Of a stretch of 64,000 nucleotides of DNA, positions 9,772 through 20,848 are shown piece after piece. Below the pieces are notes generated by a model. The model was not told the origin of the DNA. It did no database searches and saw only the letters and a program-made list of their open reading frames with translations. The stretch is from Rhizobium grahamii (GTDB lineage: Bacteria > Pseudomonadota > Alphaproteobacteria > Rhizobiales > Rhizobiaceae). The stretch is from contig NZ_CP043498.1 in the NCBI RefSeq assembly GCF_009498215.1, forward strand, positions 3,381,001 to 3,445,000, read 5' to 3'. The translations under genes and the position numbers were made by a program. How positions within the stretch are numbered: position 1 is the stretch's first letter; each line of letters begins with the position of its first letter.

Positions 9772-10476
9772 ATGGGTTCAAACGACTTCATCACATTGTT
9801 TTTTCTGGTTGCGGCGGTGCTGATTTTCCTTCAGCTGCGTAGCGTGCTCGGTCGCCGCACAGGCAATGAGAAGCCGCCGCGGGATCTTTATACGCCGCGC
9901 GATGCGGCCGGCCCCGAAACGCCCGACGGAGGAAAGGTCGTCACCTTGCCGCGTCGCGATCCGGCGGCAGAAGAAGAAGATCGCTTCGCGGCCATCGATA
10001 CCTTCGCCCCGGCTGGCACACCGCTCAATGATTCGCTGCGCGAGATGAACAAGATCGACGCCTCCTTCAATCCGAAGGAATTCGTCAATGGCGCGCGCAT
10101 GGCTTACGAGATGATTGTAACCGCCTTCGCCGATGGCGATCGGAAGACCCTCAAGAATCTCCTGTCGCGTGAAGTTTATGATGGCTTCGATACCGCGATT
10201 TCCGAGCGCGAAGCGCGGGGAGAGAAGGTAAAGTCCACCTTCGTCGGCATTGAAAAAGCCGATATCAAGAGCGTCGAGGTCAAGGATAGCGAAGCGCAGA
10301 TAACGATGCGGATCGTTAGCCAGTTGATTTCCGCGACCTACGACAAGGACGATAAGCTGGTCGATGGTGACGCCGAGAACGTCGCCGAGGTCAACGATCT
10401 CTGGACCTTTGCGCGCGACACAAGATCGCGTGATCCGAACTGGAAACTGGTGGCGACCGAATCGGAACATGAGTGA
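9772..10476 (+). CDS. timA: Tim44/TimA family membrane-anchored protein
   Basis: The 234-residue protein starts with one membrane segment (about 6-24, ITLFFLVAAVLIFLQL), then a low-complexity charged linker to about 85, then a Tim44-like domain (about 95-230) beginning with FNPKEFVNGARMAYEMIVTAFADGD. Tim44 itself helps protein import in mitochondria. The bacterial TimA family is reported as membrane-associated, and its role is not well defined. It is divergent from fxsA/secB, both membrane or export related. The mltA start overlaps its stop by 8 bases, suggesting coupled translation. Confidence 0.85.
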   Translation: MGSNDFITLFFLVAAVLIFLQLRSVLGRRTGNEKPPRDLYTPRDAAGPETPDGGKVVTLPRRDPAAEEEDRFAAIDTFAPAGTPLNDSLREMNKIDASFNPKEFVNGARMAYEMIVTAFADGDRKTLKNLLSREVYDGFDTAISEREARGEKVKSTFVGIEKADIKSVEVKDSEAQITMRIVSQLISATYDKDDKLVDGDAENVAEVNDLWTFARDTRSRDPNWKLVATESEHE

Positions 10477-11590
10477 AAGTTCGACGAGCTTTACCCTCGA
10501 GGAAGTAAGCTTCGAAGCACTGAAGGGCTGGCGGGACGACGATCCTTCCAGCCTTTTTGCAGCTATGGAGAACTGTTGCCGCTATATAGCGGAGGTCAAA
10601 CCATATCGAACCGGCTCGCTTGGCCTGACATCCGACGATCTCTTGGGCCTTCGCGCCGCAATCATGGATGCCAAACAGGGTTCGGCCTCCGAGGCGCGGA
10701 CTTTCTTCGAGCAGAACTTCCGGCCTTCCCTGGTGAGGCGGAGCGACGGCAAGTGCGGTTTCGTGACCGCCTTCTACGAGCCAGAAGTAGCTGTTTCCGA
10801 TCATCCGGACGAAGAATATCGCTTTCCCTTCTACCGTCGCCCCGATGATCTCGTCGATGTGGACGATTCGAACCGGCCAGCCACGCTCGATCCGAGCTAT
10901 ACGTTCGGCCTGTTGTCCGGCGGGGTAATCAGTCCTTATTCTGACCGCAAGGCAATCGATCAGGGCGCGCTCGAAGGCAAGTCACTTGAAATTGCCTGGG
11001 CGAAATCAAAGGCCGATGTCTTCTTCACGCACGTCCAGGGATCGGCGAGGCTTCGTTACCCTGACGGACGGCGCGGTCGAATAACCTACGCAGCAAAAGC
11101 CGGGCATCCGTTTTCCGCTATTGGCAAGTTGCTGATCGAACGCGGTGAGATCGAGCCTTCCCAAATCTCGATGCAGTCCATCAGAGCCTGGCTGGCTGTG
11201 CATCCCGACCAGATGGATGAGGTGCTGTGGCACAATCGATCATATATTTTCTTCCGTGAGGTGCCGTTCGGAGATGCAAACGAGGGGCCGATCGCTGCCG
11301 CCAAGGTGCCGCTTGTGGCCGGCAGATCGCTGGCGGTGGATCGAAATATCCACACGTTCGGCTTCCCGTTCTTCATCCGGTCGGAGAGCCTTCGCCATCT
11401 GGACGACGGCAAACCGTTTGGACGCCTGATGCTCGCTCTGGATACGGGATCGGCAATCGTCGGCCCGGCGCGTGGAGATATCTTCACAGGCTCGGGTGAA
11501 GTTGCCGGTGAACTCGCAGGCACGGTGCGCCACGATGCGGACTTCTTCATCCTGATCCCGGCGAAAGCCACCGCGAGGTTCGTCGGATGA
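10469..11590 (+). CDS. mltA: MltA domain protein (lytic murein transglycosylase A family) without visible export signal
   Basis: MltA enzymes cut peptidoglycan to 1,6-anhydro-muropeptides in the periplasm. The 373-residue protein has the MltA domain (CGFVTAFYEPEVAVS, about 80-250) and the C-terminal 3D domain (LALDTGSAIVGPARGDIFTGSG), which carries the catalytic Asp region. The start at 10469 (MSESSTSFTLEEVSF) overlaps timA by 8 bases. No signal peptide or lipobox is seen at this start, and none appears in the 35-codon upstream extension of the frame. E. coli MltA is an outer-membrane lipoprotein, so export here is unexplained. The smr start overlaps its stop by 4 bases. Confidence 0.9.
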   Translation: MSESSTSFTLEEVSFEALKGWRDDDPSSLFAAMENCCRYIAEVKPYRTGSLGLTSDDLLGLRAAIMDAKQGSASEARTFFEQNFRPSLVRRSDGKCGFVTAFYEPEVAVSDHPDEEYRFPFYRRPDDLVDVDDSNRPATLDPSYTFGLLSGGVISPYSDRKAIDQGALEGKSLEIAWAKSKADVFFTHVQGSARLRYPDGRRGRITYAAKAGHPFSAIGKLLIERGEIEPSQISMQSIRAWLAVHPDQMDEVLWHNRSYIFFREVPFGDANEGPIAAAKVPLVAGRSLAVDRNIHTFGFPFFIRSESLRHLDDGKPFGRLMLALDTGSAIVGPARGDIFTGSGEVAGELAGTVRHDADFFILIPAKATARFVG

Positions 11591-12159
11591 CGAAGGACCG
11601 CAAACTGAGCACCGACGAAAGGATCCTGTGGGGCAAGGTTGCCCGAAGCATCCGCCCCATCCAGGGCATGGCAGGCGCTCGGGATGAATTGGATGCGCTG
11701 CTGAATGAAGCGCAGCAACAAGCCTCGACCGAGAAACGCGATGGCGCCGATCCTCGTTCGGCAGGCTCAGGCTCTCAGCAGACTACCGAAGCGGCGAAAA
11801 AGGCGTCCTCAGGCATCCATTACCCGCTTGAGCGTCCGGTAAAGCGCAAGATTGCAAACGGGCGTGTGGCTCTTGAGGCTCGCATCGACCTTCACGGGTT
11901 GGTTCAAAGCGAAGCTCACCTCATCCTTCTCGATTTTCTGATCCGGGCACACACGCGAGGTATGCGACATGTGCTGGTCATCACCGGCAAGGGCAGCTCG
12001 CTCGGGAGCGACGGGGCATTGCGGCGTGCGGTCCCCCTTTGGTTTTCCAAACCGGAGTTTCGCTACCTCATCTCGTCGTACGAAGCGGCAGCCCGACATC
12101 ATGGAGGAGAGGGGGCGTTGTATATCAGGCTAGCGCGCCGCCCCGGAGAGGCATCATGA
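11587..12159 (+). CDS. Smr domain protein (Smr/MutS2-type nuclease family)
   Basis: The 190-residue protein has a polar, low-complexity N-terminal half and a C-terminal Smr domain (about 97-185). The domain shows the ARIDLHGLVQSEAH motif (usual core LDLHG), HVLVITGKG and the closing LARRPGE. Smr domains nick DNA or RNA in some proteins; stand-alone bacterial versions of this size are mostly uncharacterised. It overlaps mltA and the xre gene by 4 bases (ATGA) on each side, so all three are probably translated from one mRNA. Confidence 0.9.
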   Translation: MTKDRKLSTDERILWGKVARSIRPIQGMAGARDELDALLNEAQQQASTEKRDGADPRSAGSGSQQTTEAAKKASSGIHYPLERPVKRKIANGRVALEARIDLHGLVQSEAHLILLDFLIRAHTRGMRHVLVITGKGSSLGSDGALRRAVPLWFSKPEFRYLISSYEAAARHHGGEGALYIRLARRPGEAS

Positions 12160-12533
12160 CGCCCTTTGGGGAAGCTGTCCGGCGCCTGCGGTTGCGGAAG
12201 GGTGTTTCGCAAAAACAGATGGCTGCAGCCCTCAATCTTTCGCCGGCTTACCTTTCGGCGTTGGAGCATGGGAAGCGGGGATTGCCGACATTCGACTTGC
12301 TGCAGCGCATTGCCGGCTATTTCAACATCATCTGGGATGAAGCCGAAGAATTGTTTCTTCTTGCCCGGTTCTCCGACCCCAAGGTGGTCATCGATACGTC
12401 GGGTTTATCGGCTGAACACACGGCCTTCGCGAACCGCCTGGCGCTCTGCATTCGCGATATTGACGAGCCACTGTTGACAAAACTGACCGAGCTTTTGGAA
12501 ATTGCCGAAAAAGCGCACGGAAAACGGTCATAA
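12156..12533 (+). CDS. XRE-family helix-turn-helix transcriptional regulator
   Basis: The 125-residue protein has an N-terminal Cro/C1 type HTH (about 4-60: FGEAVRRLRLRKGVSQKQMAAAL, with recognition helix near SPAYLSALEHGKRGLP). A short C-terminal helical part follows (about 75-125), of the kind used for dimerisation. The start at 12156 overlaps the smr stop (ATGA). It is the last gene of the timA-mltA-smr-xre chain and lies 131 bases before gyrB. Its targets are unknown; it might regulate its own operon. Confidence 0.88.
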   Translation: MTPFGEAVRRLRLRKGVSQKQMAAALNLSPAYLSALEHGKRGLPTFDLLQRIAGYFNIIWDEAEELFLLARFSDPKVVIDTSGLSAEHTAFANRLALCIRDIDEPLLTKLTELLEIAEKAHGKRS

Positions 12534-12619
12534 TCCCCTGATTTATGCGCTCTGAAAACATGGCAGCATTGGGAACTCAGCCCAAAAATCCTATATTCTG
12601 ATCTGAATAAGGCCGGTGA

Positions 12620-15100
<2,481 letters not shown>

Positions 15101-15121
15101 GCGTTCAAGCGCTTCCAAATG

Positions 15122-15153
15122 AAAACCCCGCACCATCAGGCGCGGGGTTTTTT
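15122..15153 (+). terminator. Rho-independent terminator after gyrB
   Basis: AAACCCCGC and GCGGGGTTT form a 9-pair stem around a 10-base loop, followed by TTTTG. It lies 22 bases after the gyrB stop, before the converging nitroreductase gene. Confidence 0.9.
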
Positions 15154-15163
15154 GTTTCATTAT

Positions 15164-15757
15164 TTAGTCGGCAATGAATTTTCCTCGGAAAGCCACCTCG
15201 GCAAGGGGTTTGCGTTGGCTCGGGAATTCGCGCTCCTGATTGCGGGGCGATAGGACGCTCTTGTCTGCAAGTCGTCCAAACGCTATCCCGGCTTCCACGC
15301 GGTAGCCCTCCGGGATGGCGAAGGTCCGCTGAATCTCTTCGTGCTTGATGCCGCCCATGCCATGCGCATAGAAGCCGGAGAACTTTGCCTGCAGGGCGAG
15401 ATAACCCCAGGCCGTGCCGGCATCGAAGGAATGGGTGTAACTTTTCCGTCCTTCGGAGAACTCACCGCTGAAGCCCTTGGAGACGACGAAGATCAGGGCT
15501 GACGCGTTCGTTGCCCATTCCTGGTTGGCTTCCACGAGCAAACCGACGAATTTTTCCCAGTCATCCGAGCCCTGTAGCGCGTAAATGAAGCGCCAGGGCT
15601 GCTGGTTCGCCGACGAGGGCGCCCAATGCGCCGCGTCGAGAACGGCTAACAATTGCTCCTCGGCGATCACCTCGCCGGTAAACGCCCGCGGCGACCAACG
15701 ATCGAGGAATATGGGTTCGATAGGATAATGGGATTCGCGATTGTTGCTGTTGGTCAT
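15164..15757 (-). CDS. Nitroreductase family protein
   Basis: Members are FMN-dependent NAD(P)H oxidoreductases that reduce nitro groups, quinones or other acceptors. The 197-residue protein has the family N-terminal pattern RWSPRAFTGEVI (residues about 21-32), AAHWAPSSANQQPWRF, which contacts FMN, and a C-terminal GIAFGRLAD segment. The physiological substrate cannot be told from sequence. The gene stands alone: it converges on gyrB and is divergent from the glutathionyl-hydroquinone reductase gene, with a 206-base gap. Both neighbours may deal with electrophiles or quinones, but that link is inference. Confidence 0.88.
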   Translation of the reverse strand: MTNSNNRESHYPIEPIFLDRWSPRAFTGEVIAEEQLLAVLDAAHWAPSSANQQPWRFIYALQGSDDWEKFVGLLVEANQEWATNASALIFVVSKGFSGEFSEGRKSYTHSFDAGTAWGYLALQAKFSGFYAHGMGGIKHEEIQRTFAIPEGYRVEAGIAFGRLADKSVLSPRNQEREFPSQRKPLAEVAFRGKFIAD

Positions 15758-15963
15758 GGCTTTTCCAGGCTGTTGATTGAGGCTTGCTGGCGAGATCGCC
15801 GTAGTTTTGGGTGCGGCTCACAGTCTTAGGCGCCTCGCATCGAGCTTGGCAAGCAACTGGTGACTTCCATGATCCGTGCACAGTCTGTTTCAATAAATGT
15901 GTCCTCCCGTGCGCGCGAAAGAAAGCTAAGGATTGCCGAAATCGGTAATCTAGGGAGAGCGCC

Positions 15964-16917
15964 TTGCTCGTAAACGGTAAGTGGACAGAAGACTGGCAAC
16001 CGGTCCAGGCAAAGGATGAGAAGGGCGGCTTCGTCCGTCAGACTTCAAGTTTCCGCAATTGGGTTACGCCGGATGGCGCCGCAGGCCCGACAGGGGAATC
16101 CGGCTTCAGGGCCGAGGCAGGTCGCTATCATCTCTACGTCGCCTACATCTGCCCTTGGGCTTCGCGGACGCTGATCGGCCGAAAGCTGAAGGGGCTGGAA
16201 TCTGCCATCTCGGTTTCCGTGGTCGAGCCTGCGCTGACAAAGCAAGGCTGGCGGTTCGGCGACTATCCGGGAGCGACGCAAGACCAGATCCAAGGTGCCA
16301 CCTACATGCACCAGATCTACACGAGCGCTGCGCCCGGCTTTACCGGCAGGGCGACGGTGCCCGTTCTGTGGGACAAGCAGTCGCAGACGATCGTGAACAA
16401 CGAATCAGCTGACATCCTGCGAATGATGAACGAGGGCTTTGGCGATCTTGCCCATAATCCGATCGATCTCTACCCCGCTGCCCGTCGCGCCGAAATCGAC
16501 GCCTTCAACGAACGGATTTATCCGAGCCTCAACAATGGGGTCTATCGAGCGGGCTTTGCCACCACGCAGCTCGCCTATGAAGAAGCATTCGCGGGCGTAT
16601 TTGAGTGCCTCGATTGGGTCGAAAACGAGCTTGGCGATCGGCCGTTCCTGTTTGCTGAACACCCGACAGAAAGCGATATACGCCTCTTTGTAACGCTTGC
16701 GCGCTTCGATGTCGCCTATCACGGCCTGTTCAAATGCAACCTGCGCCGCGTTGCCGATTACAGCAAGCTTCGTGCTTTCTGCCGGCGGATGCTGGAGTGG
16801 CCGGGTGTCGCGGAGACCGTCAATTTCGATCATATAAAGCGTGGCTACTACTCGATCGAGAGCCTGAATCCGACGAGGATCGTTCCGGTCGGGCCTGATC
16901 TGGCCGAGATTTTCTGA
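15964..16917 (+). CDS. yqjG: Glutathionyl-hydroquinone reductase (Xi-class glutathione S-transferase)
   Basis: This class (YqjG, PcpF, ECM4) removes glutathione from glutathionyl-hydroquinones, using a cysteine in a CPW motif. The 317-residue protein has CPWA at about 63-66, an N-terminal thioredoxin-like fold and a C-terminal all-helical domain (FLFAEHPTESDIRLFVTLARFD, about 215-260). The start is an unusual TTG at 15964; GGGAGAG about 8 bases before it supports this choice, and MLVNGKWTEDWQ fits the family. No partner gene lies in the same direction. Confidence 0.9.
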   Translation: MLVNGKWTEDWQPVQAKDEKGGFVRQTSSFRNWVTPDGAAGPTGESGFRAEAGRYHLYVAYICPWASRTLIGRKLKGLESAISVSVVEPALTKQGWRFGDYPGATQDQIQGATYMHQIYTSAAPGFTGRATVPVLWDKQSQTIVNNESADILRMMNEGFGDLAHNPIDLYPAARRAEIDAFNERIYPSLNNGVYRAGFATTQLAYEEAFAGVFECLDWVENELGDRPFLFAEHPTESDIRLFVTLARFDVAYHGLFKCNLRRVADYSKLRAFCRRMLEWPGVAETVNFDHIKRGYYSIESLNPTRIVPVGPDLAEIF

Positions 16918-17013
16918 AGCAGCGTACCGCTCGGGCAAAAAGCCATAATGACACCCGCGAATATCTCGTTCATAGGTGATCGAAATGTCGGTCTTGCTTA
17001 AGGAGGAAATGTC

Positions 17014-17856
17014 ATGAAGCTTATGCGTGTTGGAGAAGCTGGTCGCGAGAAGCCGGCGATACTCGATTCCGACGGCAAGATCCGCGACCTGTCGGCGCAT
17101 GTTTCGGACATTGGTGGCGACGCGATCTCGCCGGAAGGGCTTGCGAAGATCAAGGCCATCGACCTCCAGAGTCTGCCCGAGCTGTCGCCGGCTCGCATCG
17201 GTGCCTGCGTTGCGGGCACCGGAAAATTCATCTGCATCGGCCTCAATTTCTCTGATCATGCCGCTGAAACCGGCGCGACAGTGCCGCCTGAACCCGTCAT
17301 CTTCATGAAGGCAACGTCGGCAATCGTTGGCCCTAACGACAATGTCCTGATCCCCCGCGGCTCTGAGAAGACCGACTGGGAAGTGGAACTCGGCGTTGTC
17401 ATCGGTAAAACCGCAAAGTACGTCAGCGAAGCCGACGCGCTCGACTATGTCGCCGGCTACTGCGTGTCCCACGATGTCTCCGAGCGGGCCTTCCAGACGG
17501 AACGTGCCGGTCAGTGGACCAAGGGCAAGTCTTGCGACACCTTTGGTCCGATCGGTCCGTGGCTTGTCACCAAGGACGAGATTGCCGATCCGCAGAACCT
17601 CGGCATGTGGTTGAAGGTAAACGGCGAAACCATGCAGAACGGCTCGTCGAAGACGATGGTTTACGGCGTTGCGCATGTGGTGTCTTACCTGAGCCAGTTT
17701 ATGTCCCTGCACCCGGGCGACGTGATTTCGACCGGCACGCCTCCGGGCGTTGGCATGGGCATGAAACCGCCGCGCTTCCTCAAGGCTGGCGATGTCGTGG
17801 AGCTCGGTATCGAAGGTCTGGGCACGCAGAAGCAGACCTTCCAGGCGGATCGCTGA
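17014..17856 (+). CDS. Fumarylacetoacetate hydrolase (FAH) family protein
   Basis: Family members hydrolyse or isomerise 2-oxo-acids with a divalent metal, for example in homoprotocatechuate or gentisate degradation or ureidoglycolate cleavage. The 280-residue protein has a short N-terminal domain (1-65) and the FAH domain (about 70-275). Metal-site motifs are FICIGLNFSDHAAE and DWEVELGVVIG, with GYCVSHDVSER and GDVISTGTPPGVGMG further on. A near-perfect ribosome site (AAGGAGG at about 17000) precedes the ATG. It stands alone with its own terminator. The substrate is unknown; the sequence wording resembles proteins often named ureidoglycolate lyase. Confidence 0.88.
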   Translation: MKLMRVGEAGREKPAILDSDGKIRDLSAHVSDIGGDAISPEGLAKIKAIDLQSLPELSPARIGACVAGTGKFICIGLNFSDHAAETGATVPPEPVIFMKATSAIVGPNDNVLIPRGSEKTDWEVELGVVIGKTAKYVSEADALDYVAGYCVSHDVSERAFQTERAGQWTKGKSCDTFGPIGPWLVTKDEIADPQNLGMWLKVNGETMQNGSSKTMVYGVAHVVSYLSQFMSLHPGDVISTGTPPGVGMGMKPPRFLKAGDVVELGIEGLGTQKQTFQADR

Positions 17857-17895
17857 CAGCCATTCTGTGATCATTAAACATTCAGGCGCACCATC

Positions 17896-17926
17896 ATGCC
17901 GGGGTAAATTCCCCGGCATTTCTTAT
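17896..17926 (+). terminator. Rho-independent terminator after the FAH-family gene
   Basis: ATGCCGGGG and CCCCGGCAT form a perfect 9-pair stem around TAAATT, followed by TTCTTATT. It lies 40 bases after the stop codon. Confidence 0.88.
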
Positions 17927-18060
17927 TGCGGTGCGGATGGCAATGTTGCTGCGCAACAAAAACCTGTTAATCTGCGTTGAGGTGCCAGCACGTCGTTGGA
18001 AAGAATCCGATGCCTTTCACAGGCTGTCGTCTTCCAGATTAGAGAAAGGTGGCGCATCTC

Positions 18061-19338
18061 ATGTTTTACCAGCTTTATGAATTGAACCATGCTGCATTGG
18101 CGCCTTATCGTGCGTTCGCCGATATCATGCGCATGGTCTATGCCAATCCGCTTAATCCGATTTCGCAGACCCCTTGGGGTCGCACGGTGGCCGCTAGCCT
18201 CGAAATGTTCGAGCGCACGACGCGTCGCTACGGCAAACCGTCATTCGGCCTGAACGATACCGTGATTGGTGATCGCAAGATCGCCGTGCGGGAAGAGGTC
18301 GTGTGGTCGCGTCCCTTTTGCAATCTGCTCCATTTTGCGCGCAATGTTCCAAGCGGCCAGGCGCCAGATCCACGTATCCTCATCGTCGCGCCGATGTCGG
18401 GCCACTACGCGACGCTGTTGCGCGGTACCGTCGAAGCGCTCCTCCCAAGCGCCGATATCTATATCACCGACTGGATCGACGCCCGCATGGTGCCGATGAC
18501 CGAAGGCACGTTCGATTTCGATGACTACGTCGATTATGTCATTGAAATGCTGCGCTTCCTCGGTCCCGACACCCACGTGATCGCCGTCTGTCAGCCCTCC
18601 GTGCCGGTCCTTGCCGCCGCTGCCGTCATGGAAGCCGACAATGACCCGTTCTCGCCCTCGTCGATGACGCTGATGGGCGGACCGATCGACACGCGCATCA
18701 ACCCGACAGCCGTCAACCAGCTCGCCAAGGAGCGCTCCCTTGAGTGGTTTGCGGATAACGTGATCATGAATGTACCTTGGCCGCAGCCGGGCTTCATGCG
18801 TCCCGTTTATCCGGGTTTCCTGCAGCTGTCGGGCTTCATGTCGATGAACCTCGATCGGCATGTGATCGCCCACAAGGAATTCTTCATGCACCTCGTGAAG
18901 AACGACGGTGAGCCGGCAGAGAAGCACCGCGATTTCTATGACGAGTACCTTGCCGTTATGGATCTGACCGCCGAGTTCTATCTTCAGACGGTCGATCAGG
19001 TCTTCATCAAGCATTCGCTGCCGAAGGGCGAGTTGCTCCATCGCGGCAGGCCGGTCGATCCGGCTGCGATCCGCAACGTGGCGCTGCTCACGGTCGAAGG
19101 GGAGAACGACGATATATCCGGTGTCGGCCAGACCAAGGCCGCGCAGACAATTTGCGTCAACATTCCCGAAAACATGCGGATGCACTACCTGCAGCCCGAT
19201 GTCGGACATTACGGTGTCTTCAATGGCTCGCGCTTCCGCCGAGAAATCGCACCGCGCATCGTCAATTTTGTCCGGGAGCACAGCCGGACAGGAAAGCCTG
19301 TCGTGAAGCGGGTGATCAAAGGCGGAAAATCAAGCTGA
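18061..19338 (+). CDS. phaZ: Intracellular polyhydroxyalkanoate depolymerase
   Basis: PhaZ degrades stored polyhydroxybutyrate granules. The 425-residue protein is an alpha/beta hydrolase of the intracellular PHB depolymerase family. It starts MFYQLYELNHAALAPYRAFAD and has the box VCQPSVPVLAA at about 176-186, where Cys177 takes the place of the usual Ser nucleophile, as in the Ralstonia PhaZ1 type. The C-terminal part has DDISGVGQTKAAQ and QPDVGHYGVFNGSRFRREI, which supplies the catalytic His. I chose the ATG at 18061 behind AAAGGTGG; a GTG four codons upstream is less likely. Confidence 0.92.
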   Translation: MFYQLYELNHAALAPYRAFADIMRMVYANPLNPISQTPWGRTVAASLEMFERTTRRYGKPSFGLNDTVIGDRKIAVREEVVWSRPFCNLLHFARNVPSGQAPDPRILIVAPMSGHYATLLRGTVEALLPSADIYITDWIDARMVPMTEGTFDFDDYVDYVIEMLRFLGPDTHVIAVCQPSVPVLAAAAVMEADNDPFSPSSMTLMGGPIDTRINPTAVNQLAKERSLEWFADNVIMNVPWPQPGFMRPVYPGFLQLSGFMSMNLDRHVIAHKEFFMHLVKNDGEPAEKHRDFYDEYLAVMDLTAEFYLQTVDQVFIKHSLPKGELLHRGRPVDPAAIRNVALLTVEGENDDISGVGQTKAAQTICVNIPENMRMHYLQPDVGHYGVFNGSRFRREIAPRIVNFVREHSRTGKPVVKRVIKGGKSS

Positions 19339-19367
19339 TTTAGAATGTTCTGAATTAGTGCCTTCAT

Positions 19368-19406
19368 TTCAAGGCGTTGTCCGATTTGGACTAACATCGC
19401 CTTGAA
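19368..19406. repeat. Inverted repeat downstream of phaZ
   Basis: TTCAAGGCG (19368-19376) and CGCCTTGAA (19398-19406) are perfect 9-base inverted arms. A smaller GTCC/GGAC stem lies inside the 21-base loop. No T-run follows on either strand, so it is not a standard terminator. It might be a transcript-end stabiliser or part of an intergenic repeat. Confidence 0.5.
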
Positions 19407-19484
19407 GCTGACCTGGGGTGTAACCACATCGATTCCAGCGTTCGGTATCTTGCCGGACGCGGAAAAATGCGAGGACACCGCACG

Positions 19485-19919
19485 ATGAACCAGTCAGCAT
19501 TGCTTCGCCCGGATTGGACTCCGGCTACCATTGCCCTGATGATCCTCGGCTTCGTGGTTTTCTGGCCTCTGGGTCTCGCCATGCTTGCCTACATTATTTT
19601 CGGGGAGCGCCTGCGTGGTTTCAAGCGCGACGCCAACAGCGCTGCGGATGGATTCTTTGCCGGCTGCCGACGTTCGCATGGTCGCTATCGCCCGCACTTC
19701 TCGACGGGTAATGTAGCCTTCGACGATTGGCGCAAGGCCGAACTCGATCGGCTGGAAGAAGAACGCCGCAAGCTTGATGAAATGCGCGAGGAGTTCGATT
19801 CCTACATGCGCGAACTGCGCCGCGCCAAGGATCAGGAAGAGTTCGATCGCTTCATGCGCGATCGCAGGAACGCCAAGCGCGACGACAACGGACCGGTCGC
19901 AGAATACCAGACCCCGTAA
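19485..19919 (+). CDS. DUF2852 family membrane protein
   Basis: The 144-residue protein has one strong hydrophobic region near the N terminus (about 10-38: ATIALMILGFVVFWPLGLAMLAYIIF) and then a charged, probably coiled-coil tail rich in Glu, Arg and Lys (about 80-140). This layout matches the alphaproteobacterial DUF2852 family, whose function is unknown. I chose the ATG at 19485 behind GCGAGGAC; a start at 19467 would add six residues. It stands alone, with a terminator after it. Confidence 0.75.
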   Translation: MNQSALLRPDWTPATIALMILGFVVFWPLGLAMLAYIIFGERLRGFKRDANSAADGFFAGCRRSHGRYRPHFSTGNVAFDDWRKAELDRLEEERRKLDEMREEFDSYMRELRRAKDQEEFDRFMRDRRNAKRDDNGPVAEYQTP

Positions 19920-19948
19920 CGTCGGCACTGTTCAGCACCGAAACTTCA

Positions 19949-19976
19949 ACCGGCATCATCGATGCCGGCTTTTCTT
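19949..19976 (+). terminator. Rho-independent terminator after the DUF2852 gene
   Basis: CCGGCATC and GATGCCGG form a perfect 8-pair stem around a short loop, followed by CTTTTCTTT. Confidence 0.85.
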
Positions 19977-20006
19977 TGCAAAGAATCCCCGCGAATCATA
20001 TAGAAA

Positions 20007-20774
20007 ATGTCCATGTTCCCGCTCCTCGCAAAGCCGCGCCGCAGCGCCCGGAAGCCCGCTCCGCCCGAGACCCGGACGCTTGATGTGGCTGGTCGCCTGA
20101 TGCCGTTGACGATCAAGCAGCACGAGCGGGCAACACGTATTACGTTGCGTATCGAACCCGGCGGTCGCGCTTTGAAGATGACGATCCCAAGCGGGCTGGC
20201 GCAGCGCGAGGTGAATGCATTTCTCGACCGCCATCAGGGGTGGCTGCTCACCAAGCTTGCCAAGTTCTCAACGGATTCCGGCCTGCATGACGGCAGCAGC
20301 ATCCTCTTTCGCGGCGTGTCGCACCGTATTCATCACACGGGCAGCCTTCGCGGATTGACCGAAGCGATTGTTGTCGATGGCAAGCCTGTTCTGAAGGTCA
20401 GCGGCATGCCCGAGCATGTCGGACGCCGCATCGCGACCTTCCTTAAAAAGGAGGCGAGGGCGGACCTCGAGCGGCTGGCAGCGCTGCATGCCCGTTCGAT
20501 CAGCACGCCGATTAGATCGATTTCCATGAAGGACACCCGCAGCCGTTGGGGATCCTGTTCGTCCGAGGGGAATTTGAGCTTCTCCTGGCGCATCGTCATG
20601 GCGCCGCCATCCGTCGTCGACTATCTGGCGGCCCATGAGGTAGCCCATCTCAGAGAGATGAACCACGGCCCACGCTTCTGGTCACTTTGCAAGAAGCTCT
20701 GCCCCCACATGGACGAAGCAAAGGCCTGGTTGAAGCGCCACGGCAGTCAGCTTCACGCCATTGATTTCGACTGA
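20007..20774 (+). CDS. YgjP-like (DUF45/WLM) metallopeptidase domain protein
   Basis: The 255-residue protein carries the zinc-metallopeptidase motif HEVAH near residues 211-215, preceded by DTRSRWGSCSSEGNLSFSWRI and followed by HGPRFWSLCKKLCP. These are the signature of the YgjP/DUF45 (M48-like) family. An RIEPGGRALKMTIPSGL strand region is near the N terminus. The biological target is unknown. No membrane segment or signal peptide is seen, so it should be cytoplasmic. It stands alone between a terminator and trpF. Confidence 0.85.
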   Translation: MSMFPLLAKPRRSARKPAPPETRTLDVAGRLMPLTIKQHERATRITLRIEPGGRALKMTIPSGLAQREVNAFLDRHQGWLLTKLAKFSTDSGLHDGSSILFRGVSHRIHHTGSLRGLTEAIVVDGKPVLKVSGMPEHVGRRIATFLKKEARADLERLAALHARSISTPIRSISMKDTRSRWGSCSSEGNLSFSWRIVMAPPSVVDYLAAHEVAHLREMNHGPRFWSLCKKLCPHMDEAKAWLKRHGSQLHAIDFD

Positions 20775-20848
20775 TCAAAGCCTCGCAAAATTCAGCTTTT
20801 GTCGCGATTTGGCTCGACTCCAAACGCTTTTCGTGTCACTCCGCTGCC

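Noticed and set aside
16405..17919. 504-codon open frame on the minus strand across two genes
   Set aside because: It spans the ends of two well supported plus-strand genes and has no domain.
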